Assembly: GCA_027451285.1 (NCBI GenBank)
Contig: DAIDJP010000018.1
Location: 1 to 64,000, forward strand
DNA from: Acidimicrobiaceae bacterium
Lineage (GTDB): Bacteria; Actinomycetota; Acidimicrobiia; Acidimicrobiales; RAAP-2
Length of the DNA stretch: 64,000 nucleotides
Direction: 5' to 3'
Below, in pieces: positions 1 through 9,420 of the stretch. Made by a program: the position numbers and the translations under genes. The notes under the pieces are model-generated. The model searched no databases and was not told where the DNA came from. It saw only the letters and a program-made list of their open reading frames with translations. Each line of letters starts with the position of its first letter. Within the stretch, counting starts at the first letter, position 1.

Positions 1-655
1 ATCCCGAGACCGAGATCGAGTTCCACTTGGGCATCTCGGCCGCGGTGAAGGCCATGGTGTCGCGCACCAGGCGCATCGACTGGCGCGGGGGGAAGACGAA
101 CTCCTTCTGGGCCTGGTACTCCTTCAAGATGTCGTTCTGCAATGTGCCGCCGAGCGCGGCGCGTGGCACGCCTCTTTCTTCGGCCTGGGCGACGAAGAGC
201 GCGAGCATCACCGCGGCGGGCGAGTTGATGGTCATCGACGTCGTGATGCGCGACAGGTCGATGCCGGCGAAGAGGTCGCGCACGTCGGCGAGGGAGTCAA
301 TGGCCACGCCGCAGCGCCCCACCTCGCCGAGGGACATGGCATCGTCGGAGTCGAGCCCGAGCAGGGTGGGCATGTCAAAGGCCGTCGACAGTCCGGTGCC
401 GCCGGCCGCGATGATCTCGCGAAAGCGCGCGTTGGTGTCGACGGCGGTGCCAAATCCCGCGAACATGCGCATGGTCCAGAGCTTCGAGCGGTACATCGAG
501 GCGTGGATGCCCCGGGTGTAGGGGTAGGCCCCCGGGAACTCGCCATCCTCGGGCCCGTAGACCGGCTCTAAGGGGACTCCCGAGAGGGTCGTGAAGTCGG
601 CGTCGCGCGTGGGCGCCGCGTCGAAGGCCTCGCGCCAGGTCTTGAGGTTACTCAC
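1..655 (-). CDS. acyl-CoA mutase large subunit (methylmalonyl-CoA mutase family), N-terminal part; runs off window start
   Basis: Not in the ORF track because it is open at the window edge. Reverse translation gives [21 protein letters not shown]...[62 protein letters not shown]...[27 protein letters not shown], typical of the mutase family. GTG start at 655 overlaps the stop of the upstream gene (GTGA). Confidence 0.9.
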   Translation of the reverse strand, partial: MSNLKTWREAFDAAPTRDADFTTLSGVPLEPVYGPEDGEFPGAYPYTRGIHASMYRSKLWTMRMFAGFGTAVDTNARFREIIAAGGTGLSTAFDMPTLLGLDSDDAMSLGEVGRCGVAIDSLADVRDLFAGIDLSRITTSMTINSPAAVMLALFVAQAEERGVPRAALGGTLQNDILKEYQAQKEFVFPPRQSMRLVRDTMAFTAAEMPKWNSISVSG

Positions 656-1500
656 GTGGACTCCGTTGGCGCGTCCAAACTCTCATCTGCCCTCAAGTCA
701 ACGTCGAGATTAAAGACGGGAGGACGCTTCTCGAGAAATGCATCGATGGCTTCAGAAAGGTCGTGCTGATAGTGCAGAGTCGAAACGGCCCAAAACGACG
801 AGTCCATAGACGCCGTCAGGCTTGACTCCCACGAAGTTGACAGGGCCTTCTTCGTCGCTTCCAGCGCTCGCCAGGGCTTAGCAGCGATCACGCTCGCCAG
901 GCCCACTGCAACATCCAATAATTCCTCGGGTTCGACCGTCCGGCTGACCAGCCCTAAACGAAGAGCCCTCTCTGCTCCGAATACCTCTCCCGTCAGAGCC
1001 ATCTCGGCGGCGACGCCGGAGCCAACCAGGCGGGGTAGGAACCACGTTCCTCCGTTTCCCGGCACCAATCCCATATTGATGTAGGTTTCGCCAAATCTTG
1101 CCGTCGTCGAGGCGATTCGAACGTCGCATGCGAGAGCGAGGTCGAGTCCGCCCGCAGTAGCGCCACCGTTGACAGCGGCGATGAAAACGATCCTTGACGT
1201 CGTGAGTCGACGCGTGATCGGAAATAGGATCCGCGCGTTGAAGGGCTCGCCTGTGCGAATGAGGTCATCACGAAGGTAGTCACGAAAAGCCACGAGGTCG
1301 GCACCCGAACAGAATTGGCGCCCCGCCCCGGTAAGAACAACACACCTAATAGAACGGTCAGGTTCCAGTTCATCAAGAAGTCCTGACAGCATCTCCGCGA
1401 GCTCGGGAACCACTCCATTACCGCGTTCGGGCCGGTTGAGAGTCATCAGTCCAACTCCCGGGGCGACTCGCTCAAAGAGAACAAGGTCTCGCTCGCTCAT
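652..1500 (-). CDS. enoyl-CoA hydratase/isomerase family protein
   Basis: Crotonase fold: [45 protein letters not shown]. Start chosen as [12 protein letters not shown] (ATG at 1500, ATGA overlap with the upstream gene). Confidence 0.88.
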   Translation of the reverse strand: MSERDLVLFERVAPGVGLMTLNRPERGNGVVPELAEMLSGLLDELEPDRSIRCVVLTGAGRQFCSGADLVAFRDYLRDDLIRTGEPFNARILFPITRRLTTSRIVFIAAVNGGATAGGLDLALACDVRIASTTARFGETYINMGLVPGNGGTWFLPRLVGSGVAAEMALTGEVFGAERALRLGLVSRTVEPEELLDVAVGLASVIAAKPWRALEATKKALSTSWESSLTASMDSSFWAVSTLHYQHDLSEAIDAFLEKRPPVFNLDVDLRADESLDAPTEST

Positions 1501-3077
1501 GATGACGGCGACGCTCCTCCGGCCATTGTCCGGTCGAAACCCTCCCAGTACCGTGCGCGGACTTCCCGACGAAGCACTTTGCCGTACGCGCTGACGGGCA
1601 ACTCGTTGACAAAGTCGACGACTTTCGGGCACTTGTATCCCGCAAGATGCTCGTGGCAGTACGCGATGAGCTCCTCAGAGGAGACGCTCGACGATTCGTT
1701 GACAACCACGACTGCGCGAACGGCTTCCCCCCAATAGGGATCAGGCACACCGACTACGACTGTTTGGTGCACTTCGGGATGGGTGATCAAGACCGACTCC
1801 ACCTCCGTCGGATAGACGTTGTTCCCTCCAGAGATCACCACGTCTTTTTTCCGGTCGTGGAGGTACAGGAAGCCCGTTGCGTCAAATGCCCCCACGTCTC
1901 CCGTATGTAGCCAGCCATTGTGAAGAGCCTCGTTCGTGGCCACTTCGTCGCGCCAGTACCCGGCCATGACAACGTCGCCCCTCACTAGAACCTCCCCCGA
2001 AACGCCGGGGGCACAGGGAACCCCGTTCTCATCCACGACGACAACCTCGACGTCCGTTCGGGGAATCCCAACCGAACCAAGACGCGGATCATCGGAGTCC
2101 AGGAATCGCGCATGTTGATCGAGAGAGAGAGACGTCGCCGTTATCGGGCACTCACCCTGGCCAAAGATCTGCACAAACACTGATCCAAAGGTCTGAAGCG
2201 CTCGTTTGAGATCGTGCACGTAGATGGGTGCGCCACCGTAGCAAACGGCAACGAGGCTGGTGAGATCCCAGCGGCCGCTCTCAAACTCTTCGATTGAACG
2301 GACTATTTGCGTCGGCGCCATGAAGGCAACGTGAGTCACCCGATGACTCTCGATCAGCTCGAACATGTGTGTTGGTTCGAAACTCAGACGATCCGAGATG
2401 ACGTGCGTCGCCCCTCGAGCAATGCCGGGAAGCGCGACGAGTCCGCTTCCGTGCGAGAGCGGTGCCACGTGGAGAAGGGTGTCATGGGCCTGAATGTTGT
2501 AGACGTCCGCCAAATAGTTCATCGACATCGCCACCAGATTGCGGTGTGTCAGTGTTGCGCCCTTTGGGCGACCGGTCGTCCCGGAGGTGTAGAAAAGCCA
2601 CGCCGGGTCGTCGGGTTCCGGTTCGGCGATGCGTGAGGAGACCTCGGCACTCGCAAGCAAATCTTCGTATTCACTCTGACCACTCGTCAGTGAAATATCA
2701 AAAACTTTCACCGTGGCGTTCTCTAGTGAACTTAAGTGGGCGACTTCGGGATGCGTCGTCGAGTTGTAGACCAGAACTTTCGAGCCCGAATGTTCAACGA
2801 TGTAGTCAACTTCCTTCACGTGCAGCCGGGAGTTCAGGGGGACGACCACGAACCCTCCCAGAAACGCGCCGTGCATGATCTCAAAGACCTCCACGCAGTT
2901 CTGAAGCGTGAAGGCAACTCGGTCGCCTGGGCGCAGTCCCTGGGTGCGGAGGGCGGAAGCGAATCGAAGAGCTCGCTCCGCGAGTTGGCCATACGTCTGA
3001 GACCTAACACCACACGTCAGCGCGATCGAATCCGCTCGCCGTTGAGCTGACTTCAAGAGAAACTGACCAACGTTCAC
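1497..3077 (-). CDS. AMP-dependent acyl-CoA synthetase/ligase
   Basis: LFYTSGTTGRPKGATLTHRN, GWLHTGDVGAFDATGFLYLHDRKKDVVISGGNNVYPTEVE, YGKVLRREVRARY. GTG start at 3077 overlaps the DUF35 stop (GTGA). Confidence 0.92.
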   Translation of the reverse strand: MNVGQFLLKSAQRRADSIALTCGVRSQTYGQLAERALRFASALRTQGLRPGDRVAFTLQNCVEVFEIMHGAFLGGFVVVPLNSRLHVKEVDYIVEHSGSKVLVYNSTTHPEVAHLSSLENATVKVFDISLTSGQSEYEDLLASAEVSSRIAEPEPDDPAWLFYTSGTTGRPKGATLTHRNLVAMSMNYLADVYNIQAHDTLLHVAPLSHGSGLVALPGIARGATHVISDRLSFEPTHMFELIESHRVTHVAFMAPTQIVRSIEEFESGRWDLTSLVAVCYGGAPIYVHDLKRALQTFGSVFVQIFGQGECPITATSLSLDQHARFLDSDDPRLGSVGIPRTDVEVVVVDENGVPCAPGVSGEVLVRGDVVMAGYWRDEVATNEALHNGWLHTGDVGAFDATGFLYLHDRKKDVVISGGNNVYPTEVESVLITHPEVHQTVVVGVPDPYWGEAVRAVVVVNESSSVSSEELIAYCHEHLAGYKCPKVVDFVNELPVSAYGKVLRREVRARYWEGFDRTMAGGASPSS

Positions 3078-3499
3078 GGCTTGGCTCTTTCGTCGTTCGA
3101 TAATGCGACAAACCAGGGCGCCGAACCCTTCGCTCCGGGTGCGGGGGCGGCGAATCGAACCGGAATGTCGCACGCGAAAGAATCCCATTCTCCTTCATCA
3201 TCAGGCGTGAGTCGAACAAGAATTTGCACTCCCTCGCTCAATCGCACAACACCAACCGCGTAAGGGATCTCACCGACGAAGTCACTAGGGCTACCGGCGC
3301 GAATGACCGCGAAACTGGTGAGGACGCCTCTGCCCGATGCGCGAACTAGCGACAGAGAAGAAGATCCGCACTCGGGGCAGCGGTACTTAGGGTACATGAT
3401 GAACGTGTGACACTCCGAACACCTTTGCACGCGCAACTCGCCGCGACTGAGGGCATCGTGCCACTCATGCTCGAATCGTGAATCGAGAATTTCACTCAT
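3074..3499 (-). CDS. Zn-ribbon/OB-fold DUF35 protein
   Basis: CSECHTFIMYPKYRCPECGSSSL zinc ribbon (CxxC-x11-CxxC) followed by an OB-like region; next to a thiolase-fold gene as usual for DUF35. Confidence 0.88.
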   Translation of the reverse strand: MSEILDSRFEHEWHDALSRGELRVQRCSECHTFIMYPKYRCPECGSSSLSLVRASGRGVLTSFAVIRAGSPSDFVGEIPYAVGVVRLSEGVQILVRLTPDDEGEWDSFACDIPVRFAAPAPGAKGSAPWFVALSNDERAKP

Positions 3500-4680
3500 C
3501 AGGTCCTCCGCTCTAGAAGCATGACCTGCGAATCCATGTAACTTCCTCCCGAACCGCCCACCACGGCGCGTTGAATTTCGCGCACTTGGCGCAGCGGTTC
3601 TGCGCGATGCAACAGCTGGCGTATCGCTTCGACCAGCAGTGCGGTCCCTCCACCGACGCCGGTGTGCCCGGCCGAAAGCAGGCCCCCGTTGGTGTTGACT
3701 GGTAGGCGCCCCCCCGGAGAGAACGTACCTGCGGCGAATAGACGCGCAGCTTCACCTACGGGCGCTAGCCCGATTCCCTCGAGGGCGATCGCCAGCACCG
3801 CAGCGTAGGAATCGTAGACCTCGGCGAGTTGAACGTCCTGTGGCTCCCAGCCCGCTTGGTCAAACGCGAGGCGAGCGGCCTCGGGCCAACCCAACACCGC
3901 GAGTTCGGCCTCCTGACCGATGCTGTAGTGCGAGACGACGCCACCCGAACCAGCGAGGGCCACCCATGGTTCACCTCGCATTCGCGCATCGGACTCGCTG
4001 GTCACGACGAAGGCCGCAGCGCCGTCGGCGAGCATCGGACACTCGTACGCGTGCAGTGGATCGGTGACCTTCCGTGACGCGAGAACGGCTTCGACGGTTA
4101 GCGAGCGATCTCGATACATCGCGTTGGGATTGAGGTTCGCCCAATCACGGAGTGCGACGCACACGGCGGCCATCTCTTCTGCGCTCGATCCGCTCTCGTG
4201 CATATAGCGACGCGTGATGAGTGCCCCAATCGCGTTGAAGGTCAAACCAACGGGACGTTCCCACTCACGTGGAATCCCGTAGCCGCTTAGCATGTCAATC
4301 ATCTCCTCGACCGGCGCCGAGCCCCAACGATCGGCCTGCGCGACCAGCACATTGCGGGCGTGGCCCGTAGCCACGAGGCTGGCCGCAATCCGAGCAGCGT
4401 TGTCACTGGTGGAACCGCCGGAGTGGACCATGAAATTGAAATGAGCTCGACGATTGAGACCCAACTCCTCCACCACCCGCGAAAAAATGAGATCCGCTTG
4501 ATCATCGCTCGAATGCAGGCACGGGATCAGTACAACTGCGTCAATGTCTTCCGGGCGAAGTTGGGCGTCACGAATTGCCCGATGCGAGACTTCGACTAGC
4601 GCTCCCATGAATGTGCGATCCGCGAACCGACCCGACGGAATCTCTCCAACGCCGACAAATGCGGCCTGAAGGTCACTCAT
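3499..4680 (-). CDS. thiolase-fold/lipid-transfer (Ltp-like) protein lacking canonical catalytic Cys
   Basis: LPVNTNGGLLSAGHTGVGGGTALLVEAIRQL and FMVHSGGSTSDNAARIAASLVATG place it in the thiolase/Ltp family; positions normally holding Cys are Ser/Gly. Confidence 0.82.
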   Translation of the reverse strand: MSDLQAAFVGVGEIPSGRFADRTFMGALVEVSHRAIRDAQLRPEDIDAVVLIPCLHSSDDQADLIFSRVVEELGLNRRAHFNFMVHSGGSTSDNAARIAASLVATGHARNVLVAQADRWGSAPVEEMIDMLSGYGIPREWERPVGLTFNAIGALITRRYMHESGSSAEEMAAVCVALRDWANLNPNAMYRDRSLTVEAVLASRKVTDPLHAYECPMLADGAAAFVVTSESDARMRGEPWVALAGSGGVVSHYSIGQEAELAVLGWPEAARLAFDQAGWEPQDVQLAEVYDSYAAVLAIALEGIGLAPVGEAARLFAAGTFSPGGRLPVNTNGGLLSAGHTGVGGGTALLVEAIRQLLHRAEPLRQVREIQRAVVGGSGGSYMDSQVMLLERRT

Positions 4681-5144
4681 GATTCCTCACTCTTCGCATT
4701 TCGACGAACCAGTACCTTCCACGTGAACGTCATTACGGACTCCCCCCTTTGATTCACGACGTTGTAAGCGAGGCTGATCTTGCCGAACTCCGGCTTCGAA
4801 CTCGCCTGTGCGTCAATGATCTCCACATTGACGTGCACGGTGTCGCCGGGGCGAACCGGCCTCAGCGCGCGCAGATCATCACATCCGAGAAGTGCCTCGA
4901 CCGAGGTGCCGTACGTACCCGACAACGCGACCAAACCTACGGCCATCGAGAACGTAAGGGGGCCATGAGCAATGCGGCCATTGAACTGAGTTTTACGGGC
5001 GTACTCTTCGTCGACGTGCAATGGGTAGTGGTCGCCAGTGAGCCCTGCAAAAGTGAGAATGTCCGCGACCTCAATCGTGCGACCCGACGTCGTAAATCGA
5101 TCTCCGATCTCATAGTCCTCGAAGTACTCGTGGCTTGCGGTCAC
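4677..5144 (-). CDS. MaoC-like hotdog dehydratase
   Basis: YFEDYEIGDRFTTSGRTIEVADILTFAGLTGDHYPLHVDEEYARKTQFNGRIAHGPLTFSMAVGL is the MaoC hydratase signature. Confidence 0.9.
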   Translation of the reverse strand: MTASHEYFEDYEIGDRFTTSGRTIEVADILTFAGLTGDHYPLHVDEEYARKTQFNGRIAHGPLTFSMAVGLVALSGTYGTSVEALLGCDDLRALRPVRPGDTVHVNVEIIDAQASSKPEFGKISLAYNVVNQRGESVMTFTWKVLVRRNAKSEES

Positions 5145-6277
5145 AGCCCCATCTCCCGAGCGATGATTGTTCGCTGAATCTCGTTAGTACCACCGCCAAC
5201 CATGCCGTGCTTCGCTTCGCGAAAGTAGCGCTCCATGTCATAGACCGGGAGTTGGGCGTATCCCCCAAGTGCCTGCATTCCGTTGAACGCGATCTTGAAC
5301 GCGACATCAGCTGCGAACACTTTGGCCATCGAAACTTCCTTGATAGCGCGTTCGCCACGTGCCATCTTGTCGGCTGCCGCGTAGACAAGCAGACGGGCGG
5401 CCGACAACTCGGTCTCATTCTCGGCCATGCGATGCTTGAGAACCTGGAATGAGGAGAGGGAGCGACCGAACTGTTCGCGTTCTTTCGTGTACTTGATCGT
5501 GTCATCCAGCGCGGTTCTCGCGTTTCCGACGTACGAGGCGGCAAGACCCAGACGCTCGTACTCGAGATGCTCGCCAATGTACTCCCATCCTCGATTGGGT
5601 TCGCCGATAATGTTGCCCTCCGGAACGCGTACGTCGGTCATGAAGAACTCGGTGGTGCCAAGACTCCGACGAACGATTGTCGGCATCTTATGAATTTCCA
5701 GTCCTGGAGTGTCATTGGGCACCAGAATTAGGCTCAGTCCCCGGTGTCGATCTTCTGAAGTTCGCGCCAATATCGTGATGACGGCGCCAGGTAGATGCGC
5801 ACCGGAGCACCAGATCTTGTTCCCGTTGAGGACCCAGTGACCGTCAACGAGCTCGGCCCTGGTTCTCACTGCGGCGGCGTCGGAGCCAGCCTGAGGCTCG
5901 CTGATCGACACGCTGAACTTGCGCCGTCCAGTCAAGTAGTCACTCAAGTAATCCGACTTTTGTTGGTCGGTGCCGTGGTTGACAATGTTCTTCGCCGTAA
6001 ACATCGAGGTCATTACGCACGCGGCGGTATCTAGACTGAACTTTGCCATAGCTTCACAGAAGATCGCGTACATAATCGGGTTTGCCTCTAGTCCCCCAAG
6101 GGACTCAGGGATCAAGAGGCCGAGCCAACCGTTATCTGCAATCTTCTGATAGGCCTCGTCAGGGAACTCTCGGTTCTCATCATGCTCCCGGGTGTACTCG
6201 CGTCCGACCTCTTTATCCATGAAGGAGTGCAGGGTGTCGTGCCATGCCCGTTCTTCATCCGAATGGCGAAAATCCAT
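5141..6277 (-). CDS. acyl-CoA dehydrogenase
   Basis: FSVSISEPQAGSDAAAVRTRAEL, QALGGYAQLPVYDMERYFREAKHGMVGGGTNEIQRTIIAREMGL. Confidence 0.95.
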   Translation of the reverse strand: MDFRHSDEERAWHDTLHSFMDKEVGREYTREHDENREFPDEAYQKIADNGWLGLLIPESLGGLEANPIMYAIFCEAMAKFSLDTAACVMTSMFTAKNIVNHGTDQQKSDYLSDYLTGRRKFSVSISEPQAGSDAAAVRTRAELVDGHWVLNGNKIWCSGAHLPGAVITILARTSEDRHRGLSLILVPNDTPGLEIHKMPTIVRRSLGTTEFFMTDVRVPEGNIIGEPNRGWEYIGEHLEYERLGLAASYVGNARTALDDTIKYTKEREQFGRSLSSFQVLKHRMAENETELSAARLLVYAAADKMARGERAIKEVSMAKVFAADVAFKIAFNGMQALGGYAQLPVYDMERYFREAKHGMVGGGTNEIQRTIIAREMGL

Positions 6278-6321
6278 TTCTTCTCCCTATCGATCCATCA
6301 CCATGCTGGTGCTTGCCAACA

Positions 6322-7545
6322 TCAATGAGTGCGCTCCAAAATCGTTACGCTCACGGTTGCTTCATCGCGTTCGAGCACGCCCCCTCCGTTCTGAGCCAAG
6401 CCAAGGCGTGCCTCCGGAACTTGACGCTGCCCAGCCGATCCTCGCAGCTGTTCAGTGAGCTCGACTATCTGCGCGCAACCCGTCGCACCTATTGGATGCC
6501 CTCGGGACAACAAGCCCCCGCTCGAATTGATTGGCATCGTCCCGCCCGGAAGCGTCTGCTCGCGTCGCAAGAGTTCGAACGCACTCCCCGGCGAAGCCAA
6601 TCCCAACTCCTCCATGATGATCAATTCCGCTGGTGCTGCGGCATCGTGCACTTCGGCGAAGTCAATGTCCCCTGGTTCGACACTCGCAAAGGCGTACGCC
6701 CGCTCTCCCGCCACCATCGTGGGCGACACGCCGCCGTCGGGGTTATTGGACGTAACTGTCACAGCCCGTACCCGAATATCAGCTCGAGCCAGTCGTCGTG
6801 CCACGTCTCTCGATGCGACAACAACGGCCGCCGCCCCATCACTGAGTGCCGAACACATCGCGATAGTGAGAGGCGCAGAAATCAGACGGCCGCCCAACAC
6901 CTCTTCGATCGACAGTTCCTTTTGGAACTGTGCTCGAGGATTATGAGATCCGAGGGAGCGACTCTTGACAACGACTCGAGCCAGATCCTCAATCGTGGCT
7001 CCCGTTTGTTCAAGGTACTCGCGTCCCTTCAAGGAATAGTGATCCATGAGTGGCGAGGCGGGGATCATTCCGTCATCTAGCAGTCCCCCGAACGCGTAAC
7101 GTTCAACATACTCATGCATTTCTGGACGTCGCAGGGTGTCTGTTGCAGACGCCAACGCCGCAAACGATCTAGCTTTCTGAGCAATTCTGAGTTGTTCCAC
7201 GCCGATGGCCATTGCAATATCGGCAAAGCCACTCTTGACCGCCATCACCGCAAGGAAGAAGGCAGTGGACGATGACGAGCACGCATTTTCGACGTTTACG
7301 ACAGCAGATCCCAGAAGACCAGTGTTGCGAAGAAGAATCTGGCCGCGAATCATCTCTTGGCCCTGAAGTAGCCCCGCCGCGGCGTTGCCGACATACGCGT
7401 GTTGAATCTCAGTTTTGCCAACGCCGGCATCTAGGAGGGCCAGGGCCACGACCTCCTCAGTCAACTCCACAATTCCGACTCCTCTGCCACTGAAGTTCGT
7501 CATCGCCGTGCCAATCACGTACGCGTCGGTCACATCCAACTCCAA
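6322..7545 (-). CDS. thiolase (SCPx/acetyl-CoA acetyltransferase-like), nucleophilic Cys present
   Basis: VVNVENACSSSSTAFFLAVMAV (Cys nucleophile), MPINSSGGLLSRGHPIGATGCAQIVELTEQLRG. Confidence 0.9.
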   Translation of the reverse strand: MELDVTDAYVIGTAMTNFSGRGVGIVELTEEVVALALLDAGVGKTEIQHAYVGNAAAGLLQGQEMIRGQILLRNTGLLGSAVVNVENACSSSSTAFFLAVMAVKSGFADIAMAIGVEQLRIAQKARSFAALASATDTLRRPEMHEYVERYAFGGLLDDGMIPASPLMDHYSLKGREYLEQTGATIEDLARVVVKSRSLGSHNPRAQFQKELSIEEVLGGRLISAPLTIAMCSALSDGAAAVVVASRDVARRLARADIRVRAVTVTSNNPDGGVSPTMVAGERAYAFASVEPGDIDFAEVHDAAAPAELIIMEELGLASPGSAFELLRREQTLPGGTMPINSSGGLLSRGHPIGATGCAQIVELTEQLRGSAGQRQVPEARLGLAQNGGGVLERDEATVSVTILERTH

Positions 7546-7609
7546 CGTGGGGTCGAGCGAGTGGTCGTCAGAAGCTGAGTGTCACGAAAGTTCAGGTGCT
7601 GAATGGACG

Positions 7610-8239
7610 TCATCGTGTGACCAAGCCATTGAGAACTGTGTCGGCGAAGAGATCACAAATGACGTCGAGTCGTGGGTCATTGGGCGACAGCCACTCTGCA
7701 GACCAGTTGAGGCTTCCCAATAACACCAGAATCGTCACGTGCTGATCGAGATTCTCGCTGAAATCTCCTGATTGAACTCCTTCACTTATGACGTCGGCAA
7801 AGTACTTCTCGTAGTTGCGACGCTTCTTTCGTACGAGCGTCTGGCTATCTGTGCTCAGGTAGCGCCATTGATGAAAGACCACTTGCGCCCACTGCGGATT
7901 GGCAGCAACGACCCTCAGATGCTCCCTAATCATCGAGCGAAGTCTCTCGCGAGGAGCCAGATTTCGGGGTACCGAATCCACCATCTCAACGAAACGATCA
8001 ATGCCGCTAGAGACGATTTCGAGCAGCATCTCCTCTTTGCCGCCAATGTGCGCGTAGAGGCTGCCCGGAAGGATGCCGACCTGTGTGGCGATGTCGCGCA
8101 CAGTGGTACCGGAATAGCCACGTTCGCCAAAGAGCCGAGTAGCGACCTCGATCATCATTGCCCTAGTGCCGTTCGATGTTCTCTCATCTGAGTTGTGGCT
8201 ACGTCCCGCGTTGCTCGCACCCTTGACGACATCGGTCAC
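7610..8239 (-). CDS. TetR-family transcriptional regulator
   Basis: N-terminal HTH: MIEVATRLFGERGYSGTTVRDIATQVGILPGSLYAHIGGKEEMLLEIV. Confidence 0.93.
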   Translation of the reverse strand: MTDVVKGASNAGRSHNSDERTSNGTRAMMIEVATRLFGERGYSGTTVRDIATQVGILPGSLYAHIGGKEEMLLEIVSSGIDRFVEMVDSVPRNLAPRERLRSMIREHLRVVAANPQWAQVVFHQWRYLSTDSQTLVRKKRRNYEKYFADVISEGVQSGDFSENLDQHVTILVLLGSLNWSAEWLSPNDPRLDVICDLFADTVLNGLVTR

Positions 8240-9420
8240 TGTGCGTGCCCTTCTACTCTGGCGCCCATGGGGTCACCGTCTTCCACTTCGCCCGTCAAGG
8301 TGTGCAACAAGCGCGAGTTGGACGATCCAAGAGTTGGCGGTTTCTGCGTCTTGATCTCCGGTGTCTCAATGGGTAAGCGAACGACGGCGCTCGCGGCCGA
8401 TTCTGAGTTCAAAAGGATTCTGCGTTCTCGCACAAGTGGATGATCCAGCGCTCGATCGAGAGAATTCACGGATGAGGCGGGTATCTCCGCCCGAGTGAGC
8501 ACTTGCTCCAACTCCTCCGAGTTAAATGTTGACGTCACATTCTCCAGCAGTGAGTGAAGTTCGTCACGATGCTGGACCCTGAGGGGCACGCCAAGAAACC
8601 GTTCGTCGACAATGAGCCCCTCGAGACCCAGCGCGCCGCAGAGTCGTTCGAAGATTCGTTGGTTACCCGCTGCGACCATGACCCAGCCGTCGCGCGTACG
8701 AAAGGCCTCGTACGGAGCTGCCATCTCGAATGCCGAACCTTGGGGCTGCGGGACCACGTCGGTGGCCAGCAAATTCAGGATCTGATTCGTCTGGAAGACG
8801 ATGCCCGTATCAATCAGAGCGACTTCAGAAAAGTCACCGACACCTGTCTCACGTCGACGCTGCAACCCGCCGAGAATTGAAATCGCCGCCCACATTCCCG
8901 TGGTCATGTCGATGATGGAGACGGGAACCCTTGACGGCGCCTCTCCTGGCTGGCCGTTTGCGAACATGATTCCGCTGAGCGCCTGAATTACTGGGTCGTA
9001 ACCAGGAAGGTTACGTCCGAGCGGGCCCGAACCAAATGCTGAAATCGAGCAGTAGACCAGGGCCGGATTTACCGCGTGTACATCCTCAAAGCCAAAGCCG
9101 AGGCTTGACAACTTCCCCGGACGCCAACTCTCCACGAGGACATCGGCGGACTTTAGTAACGCCCACATCGCCTCTTGATCAGCAGGCGACTTCATGTCGA
9201 GAACTACGCTGCTCTTTCCTCGATTGTAGGAACGAAACACGGCACCAACACCGTCGATGAGCGGAGGTAATTGGCGACTATCGTCACCAATTGGCGGGCG
9301 CTCGACTTTGATGACGGTCGCACCCAACGTCGCCAGAATTTGAGTGGCGAAGGGTCCAGCCACAACGCTTGTCAGGTCGACAACCATTACGCCGTTCAAC
9401 GTGCTTGCGACGTCACTCAT
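8236..9420 (-). CDS. CaiB/BaiF family CoA-transferase (type III)
   Basis: VMVVDLTSVVAGPFATQILATLGATVIKVERPPIGDDSR, GYDPVIQALSGIM. Start chosen as MSDVASTLNG. Confidence 0.92.
   Translation of the reverse strand: MSDVASTLNGVMVVDLTSVVAGPFATQILATLGATVIKVERPPIGDDSRQLPPLIDGVGAVFRSYNRGKSSVVLDMKSPADQEAMWALLKSADVLVESWRPGKLSSLGFGFEDVHAVNPALVYCSISAFGSGPLGRNLPGYDPVIQALSGIMFANGQPGEAPSRVPVSIIDMTTGMWAAISILGGLQRRRETGVGDFSEVALIDTGIVFQTNQILNLLATDVVPQPQGSAFEMAAPYEAFRTRDGWVMVAAGNQRIFERLCGALGLEGLIVDERFLGVPLRVQHRDELHSLLENVTSTFNSEELEQVLTRAEIPASSVNSLDRALDHPLVRERRILLNSESAASAVVRLPIETPEIKTQKPPTLGSSNSRLLHTLTGEVEDGDPMGARVEGHAQ

Noticed and set aside
6320-6345. CACCATGCTGGTG hairpin between thiolase and acyl-CoA dehydrogenase genes
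   Set aside because: Only a 5-bp stem with no U-tract; not enough for a terminator or regulator site call.
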